Source: Allolobophora icterica (taxonomy: Eukaryota; Annelida; Clitellata; Crassiclitellata; Lumbricidae). Taken from it: a stretch of DNA of 64,000 nucleotides. The position numbers and the translations under genes are program-made. Below the pieces are notes generated by a model, which was given only the letters and a program-made list of their open reading frames with translations, did no database searches and was not told the origin of the DNA. The DNA is taken from the NCBI GenBank assembly GCA_963556255.1, contig OY744614.1:36284659-36348658 (forward strand), in the 5' to 3' direction. Of the stretch, positions 23,065 to 36,424 are shown one piece after another. Numbering within the stretch: position 1 is the first letter of the stretch; every line of letters begins with the position of its first letter.

Positions 23065-23660
23065 GTGGTATAGTATATTCACGTGCAACGTCGTGCATAT
23101 AGGATGCATGGGAGTTGAGACTGGCGAGAACCTCTTATGTATCTTATGTCTATCTGCAGTTTACGTGGACTGTTTAGTAATTACGGATATTACGTTGAGT
23201 CCTTCCGGGGTTAAATTGGCCGCAGTGACCGGGGTGACACTGTACAAGTGCTGCTTAACAGGGTTAGTCGAGGGTCTCCTTCATGCATGTGTAGTGGATG
23301 GGGGTGGGTTGGACTGAAAGACTCGCTGTCCGGGGTGGAAGGAATTAAGGAGGGTGGGCGAGGGAAGACACACTTTCTCGGGTTTCCAGTTGCTTTTTAT
23401 TGGCATTTGGCAACCCGATTGGTATACAAGGGAAATCAATGTCACGACGACCCCCTGAAGGGGTGCAGAGGGATCAACTGACCCCCAGTCCTTCCTTCTT
23501 TCTCTCACTCCTCGGTCTCAGATTTCTGTATGCGCCTAATTGCAACTTATTGTATACACTGGCATCCACCATTACATTCACATGACACATATGTATAGTC
23601 CTATACGCACAATCACATTTGAATGTGTACATGCCTGCGTAGACTGTACTATGGAGATGA
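23063..23660. other. unassigned sequence
   Basis: No exon, RNA gene or known repeat was recognised. Confidence 0.4.
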
Positions 23661-23664
23661 CAGC

Positions 23665-23950
23665 AACATGGGCATCCGGAGGAATTTTTTAATGGGGCAA
23701 AATTTTTGTAGGGGGGGAGCAAAATGACGTTTTTGCATAGAATAGCTATATTCATGAACAGAGAACACGTGACAACTTTAAAAATAAATAATGGTCAATG
23801 ACTTTACTTAAATAATTAAATTTTTCGCATTGAAAATCGTGTTGGGACTGTTGTAATAATCATAATAATCAAAAGATTTAATTTTTGTAAAAATATTTAC
23901 AAAATTCAGGGGAACAAATGCCTCCCCTCCCTCCTCCGGACGTCCATATA
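23665..23950. mobile_element. possible MITE with short inverted ends
   Basis: The left end GGGCATCCGGAGGA pairs imperfectly with the right end TCCTCCGGACGTCC. Both ends pass into G-rich/C-rich blocks (GGGGGGGAG and CTCCCCTCC). No target duplication was confirmed. Confidence 0.4.
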
Positions 23951-24010
23951 CAGCAAACAATCGATTCAATTAAATTCATAAGTTTTATTGATCACCAAAA
24001 TACAAGTGTT

Positions 24011-24076
24011 CAAGTTACAATTGAAGTTGTTGCAAGTTACAATTGAAGTTGTTGCAAGTTACAATTGAAGTTGTTG
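24011..24076. repeat. 22-bp tandem repeat, three perfect copies
   Basis: Unit CAAGTTACAATTGAAGTTGT plus TG, repeated three times without mismatch. Confidence 0.97.
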
Positions 24077-24410
24077 CAGTATAGTTCATGGATGTCAACG
24101 CTTAAACCCAAAAGAAACACAATTGTTCCGCTTTCAGAGTCGCCCATTTCTCATTTCTATTTCCATATATCCAGTCCTCTATACGTCTTTATTCAGCCAC
24201 TCAAGTGAATTTGAAATCGTTCATCAATTATACTTTAATTCCATCAATAGTTACAAGTTCTGGAGCGCATTCAGACAAGAGAAATTAAATTCTAATGGAA
24301 GACAATGTAGCTAACAAAGTAGGGGTTGAGTTGCTTATTCAATGAGCCGCATGCATACAGCACCACGCCAGCCAGGTGATGTACACGTTGAAGGATTTTT
24401 CTAAGGTATA

Positions 24411-24414
24411 CGTT

Positions 24415-24506
<92 letters not shown>

Positions 24507-24519
24507 TGTAGTAGTAGTT

Positions 24520-24613
<94 letters not shown>

Positions 24614-24640
24614 CATCATCATCATCATCATCATCATTAT
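24411..24640. repeat. (GTA)n then (ATC)n trinucleotide array
   Basis: About 200 bp of (GTA)n with two TTG interruptions, then a short (ATC)n. Poly-Val and poly-Leu frames are artefacts. Confidence 0.98.
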
Positions 24641-24699
24641 CGTCACTATCCTCATCATCATCAACAGCAGCAGGAGCATCATCATCGTCCTCATATTTG

Positions 24700-25300
24700 T
24701 AGCACTAGTTTCCCATGGTTCGAGCGTTCGAAAGCTGACCGATATAGTAAGTGGCCGACCACCCACGGTGTCGGTCAGTCCGAAGTGGTCATAATTACCG
24801 CTTCCCAAGATGTCCAGCGGAGGACGACGACAGCCCCATTGACGACGAACGGACGGCGAAGGGAGGGAAGGGCAACGGGAGGAGGAGGCAAGATGTCAGC
24901 AGACGCCCCCTCCCCCGCTAGGGGTCGCACCTTATCAATTAGAAGAGGAAAGAAAAGGACGAACGAAGCCTTCATCAAACGACGACAGTTTGACAACACT
25001 CACATAAAAGATCGACGCCCTCTGACGACCTCCACACACCCACCGTAACTCATCGAAACCAATTGATGAAGCCACTTCTTTTGGAATTGTAATTGTAATC
25101 GTAATCGAGCAATTATAAAAGACCCCACTCAACGATTCAGAGATCACCCTTCTTCTATCCCTCCCTCCGTCCGTACCCTCGCCTGCCTCCAGCTGCACCT
25201 GGCTCGGTTCGTCCTTCAAACTCCATGCGTCTCTTGAATACAATACAACTGTATTTTGATATTGCCCTCCTTCCAAAGTTCAGAAGTTCACACGACCATA
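24700..25300. other. unassigned sequence
   Basis: Moderately GC-rich, with frames up to 113 codons on overlapping strands. None resembles a known protein. Confidence 0.4.
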
Positions 25301-25309
25301 CGACAGAAC

Positions 25310-25412
25310 ATCGATGGTGCTGGGTCGCTACGCAGTGGTTTGAGGAAGATTTGAACATGCTACCCTTCGGTTTCAAGGCACAGAACATACCGCTACACCA
25401 CCGCGTCCCACG
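25310..25412 (-). mobile_element. tRNA-derived SINE head
   Basis: Minus strand: TGGTGTAGCGG (about 25400-25390) is a perfect A-box match and TGTTCAAATCTTC (about 25357-25345) approximates a B box, with near-tRNA spacing. It may be a tRNA pseudogene rather than a SINE. Confidence 0.6.
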
Positions 25413-25696
25413 TTGAAGCCGTTATAAGACATAAATTACGATAAAACACTTACTAATACAGCTTGATTTTTAGAAATATATTATAATCAATTATATGGAC
25501 TTCACTTCCGTTGTTGACTTAGTTTGTTTTAAGGCTGAACATTTATATACGTAAGTTCATTGAATAAGTTTTAAAATTTTATTTGCAACTATTTGCGTGT
25601 ACAGAATTTGCCGAGGCGAATACTTCCGAATAGTGCCGAAAAACTGGATATTCGGCCGAGGCGAATGTCCGAGGCGATTTCCGGTTAGGCCCTTAT

Positions 25697-25755
25697 GTAT
25701 ATGTGTATGTATGTACATATGTGTGTATAATGTATGTATGTATGTATGTATGTCA
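25697..25755. repeat. (TATG)n microsatellite
   Basis: Imperfect TATG/TGTG units. Confidence 0.85.
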
Positions 25756-25769
25756 GTCGGTGGTCGACT

Positions 25770-26450
25770 GAATTTCCCCGTTGGCAGAAGCACCCATCAT
25801 ATGCCGAGGCTGAGAAACAAAAGTCGGAAACAATTGAAACCCATCGGTTGGCTTGAAGGGATGAACCCGTCTCAGCTTCATAGCCCTTATCCATCTTACT
25901 TACGCACTCCACGGCCCTCTAGCGACTGCGGCCGTCATCAGTCACTGCTTGGCGCCACCTATCGTCGAAGGGGAAAACGCCTCTTCCGGTTGCGGCAAAA
26001 CACACCGGAAACAGCCAAGAAACACACGGACGGAGCGTGATTTACTGGGGGTTGGTGGCCTCCCCTTTGGTCCCCGTTGACTCCCGGGACGCTTGTCGAC
26101 CGTCGACTTATCGAATCAAAATCTCATTCAAAATACCAACAGCGGACGACAATCAAACAAAAGCGATTACGCGTCTGAGCCGCCATGTTCTTTAACAGAT
26201 GGCGCGACGATCCACCGTCGTCTGCTCAAATTGAATGAATAGGCGAACGAAGAAGCGGCGGCGGGCCCTGGTCTCGGCCGAGGCCCGGCCGCTCGGCCCT
26301 CGCTCGTCGACCGCCCGCGCGGACTCTCTCGTCGTCCAATTAAATATATCAACGAAGCGGGACCAGTGGAACGGCCGCAGCTAATTCGATTTCGCTCAAC
26401 AATCTCGAGACGACGAGTATTAATAATGCACCGAACGAAGGGAAGCAAAG
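25770..26450. promoter_or_regulatory. GC-rich, CpG-containing island (candidate regulatory DNA)
   Basis: Unusually GC- and CpG-rich for this window, especially 26250-26340 (GGCCGAGGCCCGGCCGCTCG and related). It is followed by TAAT-containing homeodomain-type motifs (CCAATTAAAT, GCTAATTCG, ATTAATAATG, about 26335-26430). No coding frame is convincing. Confidence 0.3.
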
Positions 26451-26469
26451 CAATTTGGCAAAGCTCGAG

Positions 26470-26600
26470 GATCATATATATATACATATATATACATATA
26501 TATGCATATATATGCATATATATATATACACACACACATATATATACACACACATATATATATACATACATTACATACATATATATATATATATATATGA
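26470..26600. repeat. (TATA/CATA/CACA)n microsatellite
   Basis: Mixed TA and CATA repeats. Confidence 0.92.
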
Positions 26601-28360
26601 GGGAGAGAACGGACGATAGGAGGAGGAATTGAGGGAAGAAAGGAGTAGGAAAAACCCAAAGGGATTGGGTTAAAGTGCATGAAGGAAGTTCTGCTGTATC
26701 GAACAACCGATCATCCGTGGGCAGCGGACGTAACTGTTTGAGAAGGAAGTTAGTAAGCGATTAAGTGGATAAGAGAGAAAGGAAAGAAGAGGATGGAAGG
26801 AAAAAAGAAGCAACGGAAAGAAGCAACGAACGAAGAAAATAAAAGAAGAGACATACATTGTCTGAATAATGTATGCGACGCGCTCTTCCGATGAGTCTAC
26901 AAGGGAATGAGATTTGAAGTTGTATACGTAGGGCCTATAGACTAGTCTCTTCTCCCTACAATCGCATTCTATTAACAGTCACCCTATCACACTAAATCCG
27001 CCACTGCTTGGTCATTTTCAATGCAGCACGCAGGAACCACATCCAGGTTGACCAATGTTCACAGTTATAAATGATCCGGAAGTTGATGCTAAAACACAAT
27101 CAGTGACAGCCCCCCAAAAAACAAGAATAACTGCGCCAGACTTTTAAGAATATTTAAATATTTTGTGTAAACTTATACTTCAGGAATAACTTGCTTTTCT
27201 AACTAGCAGACAGTATAACTCATCGACAAAATCCTTTGCAGTGTAGCCTATTCAACACTGCAGCTGTAAAACTATTAACAATCTTGCTATAGCAAAAGGT
27301 GTGGATATCGATAAACAAGTTTCTTTTTCGTTATCCCCGTAACAAAGACGCGGAGTAAACATTAGCAAACATTTTAGCCAGTCGAAAACAATTTGCCAAG
27401 ACGTCAGAAACTCAGCCACTATAGTCACATCTCCACAATGATATATAGGCAATGGTTGTTGATTACAACAGCGGAGCCGAGCAGACGGTGTCACGAGCGA
27501 TAATATAGGAGAGTCTTAGGATATTTCCCGTGTCAAATACGGGCCATATTGAGCACTAAAAGCCAACACGGCACTTCATGCTCTCTCAATTAACGTCAGC
27601 TTCCAAACTAACGCAGGCGACCTGATTGCTTAATGGAACGACTCACCGAAAGACCAACCACCCGGTCTCCTAAAAGCTTTCAACCTCGCCTGCACGCTTG
27701 CCGGACAAGGCTCCGAGATGTTTAACTTCAAACAAGGTAACTGGATTAAGAGATCTCGTTTGACGAAAGCCGAACAAAGCCGCGTACGGCCGAAGAAAAT
27801 CATTTAGCGCCCCCAGAAATCACCGAAATTGTCCGTGACGCCGATATTTGTACGAGGGTTGTCGGACAACGTGAGGTTGTCGCTTATCGTTAAGCTGTGC
27901 GTATTACGGATAAATGACAATTGTGCGTTGAAAGTCGCCAACCGTGCATCAATAGGATAGGACAAAAGGTGTTGTGTAAATCTTGGACGACACTATATAC
28001 ACTTTCCTCCATTAATGTGTCACTTTTAAGCTGCATGTTGGTGACCTTTAGCAGTTACTTCCGCTGCCTTGCCTGTTTATATAACACAGCCAACTGCGAT
28101 CCCAGCAATTCCGCACCACTCAGGCGACCCTTTTTCGCTTATTAGCCTCATCAGCCAAGGTCCACCATGATAGGAAACACGAGCCATAAACCGCGCCCAC
28201 GCAAGAGCGTATACACTTGCACACCGTTTACCAGCGTGAAGTAAAGGAAATTAACCAGGTTACAACACGAGTGACGTAAGCACTTACACAACGTTGGCGC
28301 CAGAAAATTAGCCATTTCCTCTAATTAAGCCGTCGTAAGCTGCTAATGGTACAGCAAAGC
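26601..28360. other. low-repeat intergenic sequence, no gene recognised
   Basis: A purine-rich stretch at about 26600-26860 is followed by mixed-composition DNA with no simple repeats and no transposon signature that I can see. The part at 27500-28360 is distinctive for its even composition, unlike the surrounding repeats. Confidence 0.4.
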
Positions 28361-28592
28361 TTTACACCACTTTGCGGAATCAGTGGCTCATTAGAAGTCC
28401 TAGTAAATGCCTGCGACCTCCACTGAATAAACGTGGAGCTGTGACGTTCTTACTGTACGCACCGCTGATTGCGAGGCGCCATCTACTGAATGGATACGAG
28501 TCATTAATTGCAAAAGGAATATGGTCAGTACTAAACAAGCGACGGGCGAGCCCATCCCGGAATATCGTTCTTTTCTGCAGTAGGCCTACTCT

Positions 28593-28791
28593 CATAGGCG
28601 TCATTTTTTGGGGATACGAGGGGTACCCGTACCACCCACTTTTTGGACTGGCGGTACCGTGCCCCCCACTTTTTAAATAATGCCAATCAATATTTTATTA
28701 TTGTGACTTCCCAGAGATCGCAATCTCAGCCTTGCTTCCTGTATGTAAGAAATTGGTACCCCCACTTTTTTAGACCAAAGTTACGCCGCTG
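28593..28791. mobile_element. hAT-type MITE, GGTACCCGTACC family, copy 2 (199 bp)
   Basis: Left end CATAGGCGTC, right end as reverse complement CAGCGGCGTAACTTTGG. Flanks CCTACTCT (28585-28592) and AGTACTCT (28792-28799) agree at 6 of 8 positions. Best-preserved copy of the family. Confidence 0.78.
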
Positions 28792-29130
28792 AGTACTCTT
28801 GAGGTCTTTTTCCGACTAAATAATGTCAGGGTACATGTGCATATTATGAGGACAGCACATTAGGTTTCCGACTTAATCAGTAAGAAAGAGGTGGTGTGCC
28901 AGTGGCGGATCTTGAGTTTTTGAACTGGGGTGGGGTGGGGGCTCAAATTGATTTAGGCGACTAAGAGGCTTTGTTACCAACAAACGCTGCAGGCAATGTA
29001 TGGCTAATTACACGTTAACTGGGGGCTAAAATGTGTATAGGGAGCCAAGAAAAACGAGGGGCTACAGCCCCTATCTCCCTGGTAAAACTGCTACTGTGGT
29101 GACCAATCCCCTTGATATAGGGCCTACTGT
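28792..29130. other. unassigned sequence
   Basis: CAGTGGCGGATCTTGA at about 28901 resembles a hAT terminus. Otherwise nothing is identified. Confidence 0.35.
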
Positions 29131-29133
29131 CAA

Positions 29134-29492
29134 CAGGTGTGAGAATTGTAGAAAAAAGACTGGGGGGGGTGAAACTTTGATGAGTTTGATCCATGTGGAG
29201 TTGAATATTTTATCCTTAAAATGATGACATCGCCAAATTTATTAGTAGGCCTATACAATTCACATGGTCACAAATAGCACAATCTCACAATAAACCAGAG
29301 TATTACTTGTATTAGTAACCCACAAAGATTGTGCTATTTGTGAAAGAAAATCTTTAAAAAATTATATGCCCAATATAATCACACTAGCACAACTGGGGAA
29401 GGGATTGGAAACGACACCTTGGGTGTGCAATGAAGTCTTAACTGGGATCCTAAGAAAGGCTAGGGGTTGAACCCCCAACCATTCTCACCCTG
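29134..29492. mobile_element. hAT-type MITE, relative of 8731-8872
   Basis: Ends CAGGTGTGAGAATTGT and, as reverse complement, CAGGGTGAGAATGG. Flanks CTGTCAAC and CTGTCAGC match at 7 of 8 with a one-base ambiguity at the left end. The TGTGCAATGAAGTC block matches the 8731 element in inverted orientation. Confidence 0.7.
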
Positions 29493-29990
29493 CTGTCAGC
29501 TAGAATAAGATGGATTTACATCACCAACTTATGCACCTTTTGCCACGTAACACAATAAGTAGTCTGACTTGAAGGCATCTATCACCGTTGGTGTTCATAA
29601 AGGTGTTCATTGCGTAACACTGGGCAATAAAAAAGTATTTATTTTTTTTGCTACTGAGAACTTTCGAAATGTCCCTAGCTAAATTTTCGACGCTGATTTC
29701 AAATATGAAATAGAAATTCGGCTAGTAAGCCCGGTTTTTCAGATACACTTCATTGAGGTTCTACTCAATTGCGAATTACTAAGGAACTTGCGGAGTATGA
29801 AACATGTCACCCTAAAATGATGTTAATGCATTTACTGTTAAAACAAACCAAACCTAACGCAAAACAGACATGTTGATGAAGACTTGCGTTTTTCTCAACT
29901 CACACTATCTGCGAAAGCAGACTATTCAAAAATGTTTCAGGCACTTGCCTTTGCGCCTGTATTAAAGATATATCCGGCTCTTCCCCTTAT
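29493..29990. other. unassigned AT-rich sequence
   Basis: No exon or repeat family is recognised. Confidence 0.4.
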
Positions 29991-29991
29991 A

Positions 29992-30144
29992 TCGTAGGCG
30001 TAGTTTGTGGGGGTACGAGGGGTACCCGTACCTTCACTTTTTGGACTGGGGTACCGTACCCCACTTTTAAAACAATGCCAATCAATATTTTATTATTCTG
30101 CCTTCCCAGAGATCGCAGTCTCCGCCTTGCTTCGTGTATGTAGA
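29992..30144. mobile_element. GGTACCCGTACC-family MITE, copy 3, right end lost
   Basis: Left end GTAGGCGTAGTTTGTGGGGG and internal AATGCCAATCAATATTTTATT are preserved; the copy breaks off after CTTCGTGTATGTAG. Confidence 0.7.
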
Positions 30145-30714
30145 CAGAGTGAGGAGTATGTACCACAGTACGATACGCAGGTCATCCGAGACTCAGACGA
30201 ACTGAGTCACAGGCAGTCATACACACAGACTTTCAGCCACACAAGTCACCCGACAGACTGACTGCCGTGACCAGTCCCCAGGCGCCACAGATCTGGACCA
30301 CGGCAACACTCTTCTTGGAAAGATCTGACATCACCCTTACTCTCCGCGTTTTGGTTATCATCTTAGTCATAACGGGACGTGAAGATGTAGGTCAAAACGC
30401 AAGCCTATATATCCTTCATCAGTTACAAATCCGTATGTGGAACCACACTTGGCCTTGATATGATTCCTCAAACCTCAGTCTTCTCACAATCTCAGAATCA
30501 ATAGGCCTAACTGTCCGTAGGCAAACATACCGGAGACAGCTAGCTGAAGAAAGCTCCCTCCGTTACAAAATATAAGCATCTAAATTTTAAGACGTCATAG
30601 ATTTTGACTTATAGGCCTACACGTCGTATTCCTATTTTGCTGATATGGAAAATGGATAAATTTGTTCTTAAAACGAAAACGAGTAGATGACATTATAGAC
30701 GATAAAATAAACAT
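30145..30714. other. unassigned sequence
   Basis: No gene or repeat was identified. Confidence 0.35.
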
Positions 30715-31115
30715 AGCACCCTCCAAATACATATAGCGCCCCCAAAAGATCAACTTAACCAGTAACGACCAAATTTGTGATCTCGAATATAATATTCATT
30801 ACAAATATGTTCAAATGACAATTTTCAAAAAGCCCCCAAAGCGCCCTATCTATTAATATACACACTTATTAAAACTTTCGATGAAACTCATGTAGGCCTA
30901 CACCAAAGTACGGTTTGCAGTTGGTTCAATAAAGGATATACTTACTTACTTTACTGTACACTGATCTAATGACTTCTATAGCGCCGTTACAATTACGCAA
31001 AAGACACAAATCGATGGTCACTTATATAGCAATCAGTTTGAAGGATTATTATTATTACAATTATGTAGAAGGAAATATATTATGGGATCTGATCCGTCCT
31101 TTTTTAGTTGAAATC
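30715..31115. repeat. dispersed repeat family B, copy 1
   Basis: About 400 bp including AATATGTTCAAATGACAATTTTC, TTATTAAAACTTTCGATG and GACTTCTATAGCGCCGTTA. It recurs at 35506-35790 and inverted at 48370-48655, and partly at 48890-48960. The 'TATAGCGCC' tail suggests a retroposon 3' end. Confidence 0.8.
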
Positions 31116-31367
31116 GAGCAATGAGCAATGGATAGCATCTAATCGAATGATTTCTGTAGCGCCGTTATTTAATCGATGGTCGTTTTAGAAGCCCGATCGA
31201 AATCCTATGGGTAGCCTAACCTTAAACTGTTGCATATAAGATTTTAGACAGCGCCGGATTTAGACTTGGTGACTATGCTATAGGCCCTAGGGTCTATAAA
31301 ACTTAACTGCAGGAGGCCCCTTGATAAAAAAATAAAACCAGAAGGTCTTACAAAACTTGAAAACATA
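31116..31367. repeat. duplicated block shared with 37060-37288
   Basis: GAGCAATGGATAGCATCTAATC, CGATGGTCGTT.., CCTATGGGTAGCCTAACC and CCCCTTGATAAAAAAAT occur in the same order at 37075-37260. The pair then continues into GGTACCCGTACC-family MITEs in both places. Confidence 0.8.
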
Positions 31368-31452
31368 CATAGGCGTAACTTGTGGAGGTGTATACGAGGG
31401 GCACCCATGCCCCCACTTTTTGGATCGGGTACCGTACCCCCACTTTTTGAAC
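31368..31452. mobile_element. GGTACCCGTACC-family MITE, copy 4 (5' half)
   Basis: CATAGGCGTAACTTGTGG left end and GTACCGTACCCCCACTTTTTG, then an abrupt change to LINE sequence. Confidence 0.7.
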
Positions 31453-31742
31453 CAGAGTAGAGCAGTACCAGAGAAGCCAAACCACGAAGATAGTCGTTGA
31501 AGGAGGTTGTGATCGATGGTGTCGAATGCTGCGGAGATGTCGGGAAGACAGAGGCAGAAGACTTGTTGGTGGCTGACGGCAGAGACCAGTTTATTGAACA
31601 GAGAAGGAAGTAGAGTTTCTGTGGAGTGGTGTTTAGTTAAACCAGACTGATGGGGATTAAGAAGTGAGTTAGAAGAGGGGTAGTCATTTAGCCGAGCGAG
31701 GACAATTCGTTCAGTTAACTTAGATAGAAAGGAAAGATTGGA
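31453..31742 (-). pseudogene. LINE reverse-transcriptase fragment
   Basis: Minus-strand reading without stops from 31740: SNLSFLSKLTERIVLARLND, HQSGLTKHHSTETLL, and the RT motif CLPDISAAFDTIDHNLL, then WFGFSGTALLWF. This is the finger/palm part of a CR1/Jockey-like LINE with the first catalytic aspartate in PDISAAFD. It is truncated on both sides. The good frame suggests a fairly recent copy. Confidence 0.88.
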
Positions 31743-32055
31743 GAAGGGACGCTACCCTTTCCAAATAAAAGATCAAAATCCTATCCTTCGAATGTAGCTA
31801 GGCCTATCCTTAATTGCGTCTTTTCCTCTTGTTTCTGCTATATGGGTTGATCAGTTTATCCGTCCTAAGCCTAGGCCTATTTTATTATTATTGATATTCT
31901 TTATTGAAAAACCAAAAGCGAACCGCACATTGGTGAACAAGTATAGAAAAAATATAAAACAGAAGTAATAAGAAGATAATAATATTTGAAAAAGGAGTGA
32001 AAATTTATAAATATTAAATATTACTAGGCTAATAACACCACATCAAAAGCATCAT
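31743..32055. other. unassigned AT-rich sequence
   Basis: CACATCAAAAGCATCATAATAA at about 32039 has a similar copy near 35033, after the related minisatellite at 34840. Confidence 0.35.
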
Positions 32056-32061
32056 AATAAC

Positions 32062-32215
32062 AGTCCTGTTGTCAAGACCTTAAACCCCAAGACCAAGACC
32101 AAGACTTTGAACCTCGAGACCAAGACCAAGACTTTGAACCTCAAGACCAAGACCAAGACTTTGAACCACAAGACAAGACCGAGACCAAGACCCAAAAAAT
32201 CTCATTCAGGCCAAG
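32062..32215. repeat. minisatellite, AAGACCAAGACCAAGACTTTG-type unit, array 1
   Basis: About 27-bp units built on AAGACCAAGACCAAGACTTTG plus AACCTC. A related array is at 34840-34942. Confidence 0.9.
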
Positions 32216-32310
32216 ACTTCTTTTCCTTAAAAAATGTGTCAAGTCGGAATACTCGCTAGGCCCTATATATTTTCATGAAAACGTGAGTCTTTTATTTTAT
32301 TGAAGTAAAT

Positions 32311-32560
32311 CAGTGCTTTTTTCAGCCAGAGCGGGCCGGAACGGCGTTCCGGCACCTTTTTCAGGTACTAAAAAATAATTTATTTATTTTAATAATAAAA
32401 ACAGTAATTTAGTTTTTAAATTTAATTTAAGTGTTTTGAACTGTTTTAAGTGTCTATTGAGATTTGAGACCCCTCCCAACCCCAAACCAGTTTTTTTCGG
32501 GATTTTAGCCCGCCCAAAATTATTCCGTTCCAGAACCTTTTTTCCAGAAAAAAAGCACTG
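32311..32560. mobile_element. hAT MITE, CAGTGCTTTTTTC family, copy 1 (250 bp)
   Basis: Ends CAGTGCTTTTTTCAG and, as reverse complement, CAGTGCTTTTTTTCTGG. Flanks AAGTAAAT (32303-32310) and AAGCAAAT (32561-32568) differ at one base. The interior contains a GGAACGGCGTTCC palindrome. Confidence 0.88.
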
Positions 32561-32943
32561 AAGCAAATTAATTTTAAATGCAGACTGCAGAAAATTCCGA
32601 ATTCGCATTTACAAAAGTCCTTCATGCAAAATGTTATTCCAAATGCCTTTTGTATTTGATAAAAACCAATTCGCTCAGAATTTTCTGACCAAGATGTGTG
32701 TTGTGGACTTGTGGAGCTGAATTCATAAAAATTTTGCCATATGAAAAAATACTTTCCATAGGTGCTCAAGTCGCCAGGGGCGTCTACACCAGTGCTTTTT
32801 TCAGTCGAAACGCGTCGTTCCGGCACCTTTTTCAGCTACTAAAAAAATATTTATTTATTTTAATAATAAAAATAATTTAGTTATTTTAATTTAATTTCAG
32901 TGTTTCTGAACTGTTTTCAGTCGTTATTAAGACCCCTCCCAAC

Positions 32944-34279
<1,336 letters not shown>

Positions 34280-34531
34280 CTCCCAACCCCCAATCCCGTT
34301 TTTTTCGTGATTTTAGTCCGCCCATAATTGTTGCGTTCCGGAAACTTTTTTTTATAGAAAAAAGCACTGGTCTACACCATAGAAACCTTGGAGCAAATGC
34401 TCCATCCAAGAAATAGGGGGAAAGATCTGTCAGCGTGTGTGCCACCATTTTAGGGGGAAGGAACGGGGAGGGGGGAGAATAGGAGGAAAAGGGACGTTGC
34501 TCCAATGACTTAGGGGGGATACACGCCCCTA

Positions 34532-34814
34532 GCTGGGAGTCGCTGGCACACACAGTAGCTTTTCAAGCACTGGATTTAAATGTAGAAATCGTCAGCCTTT
34601 TTGAAATCCTCCCGTGGTTTATCAGACCGTCTGGCTCAGAAAAAGTCTCGGCAGTACTTCCAGATACAGTATAACTGAGTTGCTGCTGCCGATGGGTTTT
34701 CCTGACCAACAAGACTTGTATCCGTCCGTAGGTATTTGTCGTAGGCAGCGTGATGCAAACATGCTTGATAATTTTTTTAATTCTTGAGTTTTGTTAAATG
34801 ACTGTTCATACTGA
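34532..34814. other. unassigned sequence
   Basis: Nothing identified. Confidence 0.35.
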
Positions 34815-34839
34815 CAGCTTGTCTTGGTCTTGGTCTTGC

Positions 34840-34942
34840 GAGACCAAGACCAAGGCTTTGAACCTCAAGACCAAGACCAAGACTTTGAACTTCAAGACCA
34901 AGACCAAGACTTTTGTCTCGACCAAGACCAAGACTTTTAAAA
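34840..34942. repeat. minisatellite, array 2
   Basis: Same AAGACCAAGACCAAGACTTT-type units as 32062-32215, preceded by inverted CTTGGTCTTGGTCTTG at about 34822. Confidence 0.88.
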
Positions 34943-35218
34943 ACGAACTCGTGAGGACAAGTCTGCATAATAATAGATAAATTTAAAACTGTAATTATTA
35001 TCTAAAATGGCTAGCAGTTTTACTAATTAAACAACATCGAAAAGCATCCTAATAAAGCTTTTTCTAACCAGATTATCACCTTATAGGCATAAGTTAGAGC
35101 GTCGATCTAATTTAATTGTTTTCATACGTTTGAAGCTTGCACCAGTAAAACCATTCGAGTGGTTTTTTAAAGAATTAAACCGATTTCATGGAAAAGTTAG
35201 AAAAAAACTTTGTCGCTG

Positions 35219-35305
35219 AAACCTGGATCCGATCCGGATTCGAACCCAGACACTCAACAACACCGTCACACAACGTTACACGTTGAGCCACGGGGCCCCA
35301 GGCCA
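35219..35305 (-). mobile_element. tRNA-derived SINE or tRNA pseudogene
   Basis: Minus strand: GTGGCTCAACGTG (A-box-like, about 35291-35279) and GGGTTCGAATCC (35247-35236), a perfect B box. The A-to-B sequence does not give an obvious cloverleaf. Confidence 0.6.
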
Positions 35306-35505
35306 ATCGTATAGGTTAAATGGCCTATTTATTCAACGCTTTTGTCATTGTGGTCATAAAGTTGTGAAGTTGGGATTATGCGGATCGCAAGTTTGCAAGA
35401 TTTCATTGCAGAAATTCCATCGTCTGCATTTAATAATTATTTAATTGTAAATTTTCAGGGACTTAGCAAGCTATAATTGCGCTCTGTGTCAAGCGTACGA
35501 TTAAG

Positions 35506-35790
35506 CATCCCTCCAAATGAGTATAGCGCCCCCTAAGATCAACTTAACCAATAACGACCAAATTTCTCTCGAATATAATATTAAATGTTATTACAAATAT
35601 GTTCAAATGACAATTTTCAAATAAGCCCCCAAAGCCCAGGATCTATTAATATTATATATTATACATACACTTATTAAAACTTTCGATACAATTTCATGTA
35701 CACCAAAGTACAGTTAGCAGTTGGTTACTTACTTACTTTACTATACACTAATCTAATGACTTCTATAGCGCCGTTATAATTAATAGAGGA
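35506..35790. repeat. dispersed repeat family B, copy 2
   Basis: Matches 30715-30985 in the same orientation, from CCTCCAAATGAGTATAGCGCCCC to ATAGCGCCGTTATAATTA. Confidence 0.82.
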
Positions 35791-35849
35791 TTTTTAGACC
35801 AAGTTAGGCAAAACTGGGAACGGCGGTCCCAAATTATAAAATCGGTTTG

Positions 35850-36132
35850 TGTTTATGTATGTACGTGTGTATGTATTTAAGTAGGCTATGTACGTGTCTA
35901 TGCAGGTATGTATGTATGTATGTATGTACCTGTGTATGTATGTATGTATGTATGTATGTATGTTTGTATGTATATAATTATTTACGTCTGTATGTATGTA
36001 TGTACCTGTGTATGTATGTACATACATGTATGTAGGTATGTATGTTTGTAGGTATGTATGTATGTACGTGTGTATGCACGTGTGTATGCATGTATGTATG
36101 TATGTATGTACCTGTGTATGTATGTATGTATA

Positions 36133-36168
<36 letters not shown>

Positions 36169-36300
36169 TGTATGTATGTATGTATGTATGTATGTACGTG
36201 TGTGTATGCATGTATGTATGTATTTGTGTTTGTATGTATGTGTTTATGTATGTATATATAGCCTATATACGTATGTATATGTATGTACATACTTGAATCT
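35850..36300. repeat. (TATG)n microsatellite, imperfect
   Basis: About 450 bp of TATG units with GTGT, CATG and TTTG variants. It is flanked by inverted copies of a short segment (CTGGGAACGGCGGTCCCAAATT at about 35815 and its complement near 36377). Confidence 0.95.
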
Positions 36301-36424
36301 ATGTATGTAGGTATGTCTATATATTAATTTCGTATGTGAACCCATTACTACATACCCATTTATTTAATTTTATAATTTGGGACCGCCGTTCCCAGTTTTG
36401 CCCAAAGTTACGCCCTTGCTTTAA

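Noticed and set aside
25597..26040. 147-codon plus-strand frame, possible exon
   Set aside because: Part is (TATG)n-derived and the remainder has no recognisable domain or splice structure.
35219..35305. Functional tRNA gene with a perfect B box
   Set aside because: No convincing acceptor stem or cloverleaf could be drawn, so it was kept as SINE or pseudogene.
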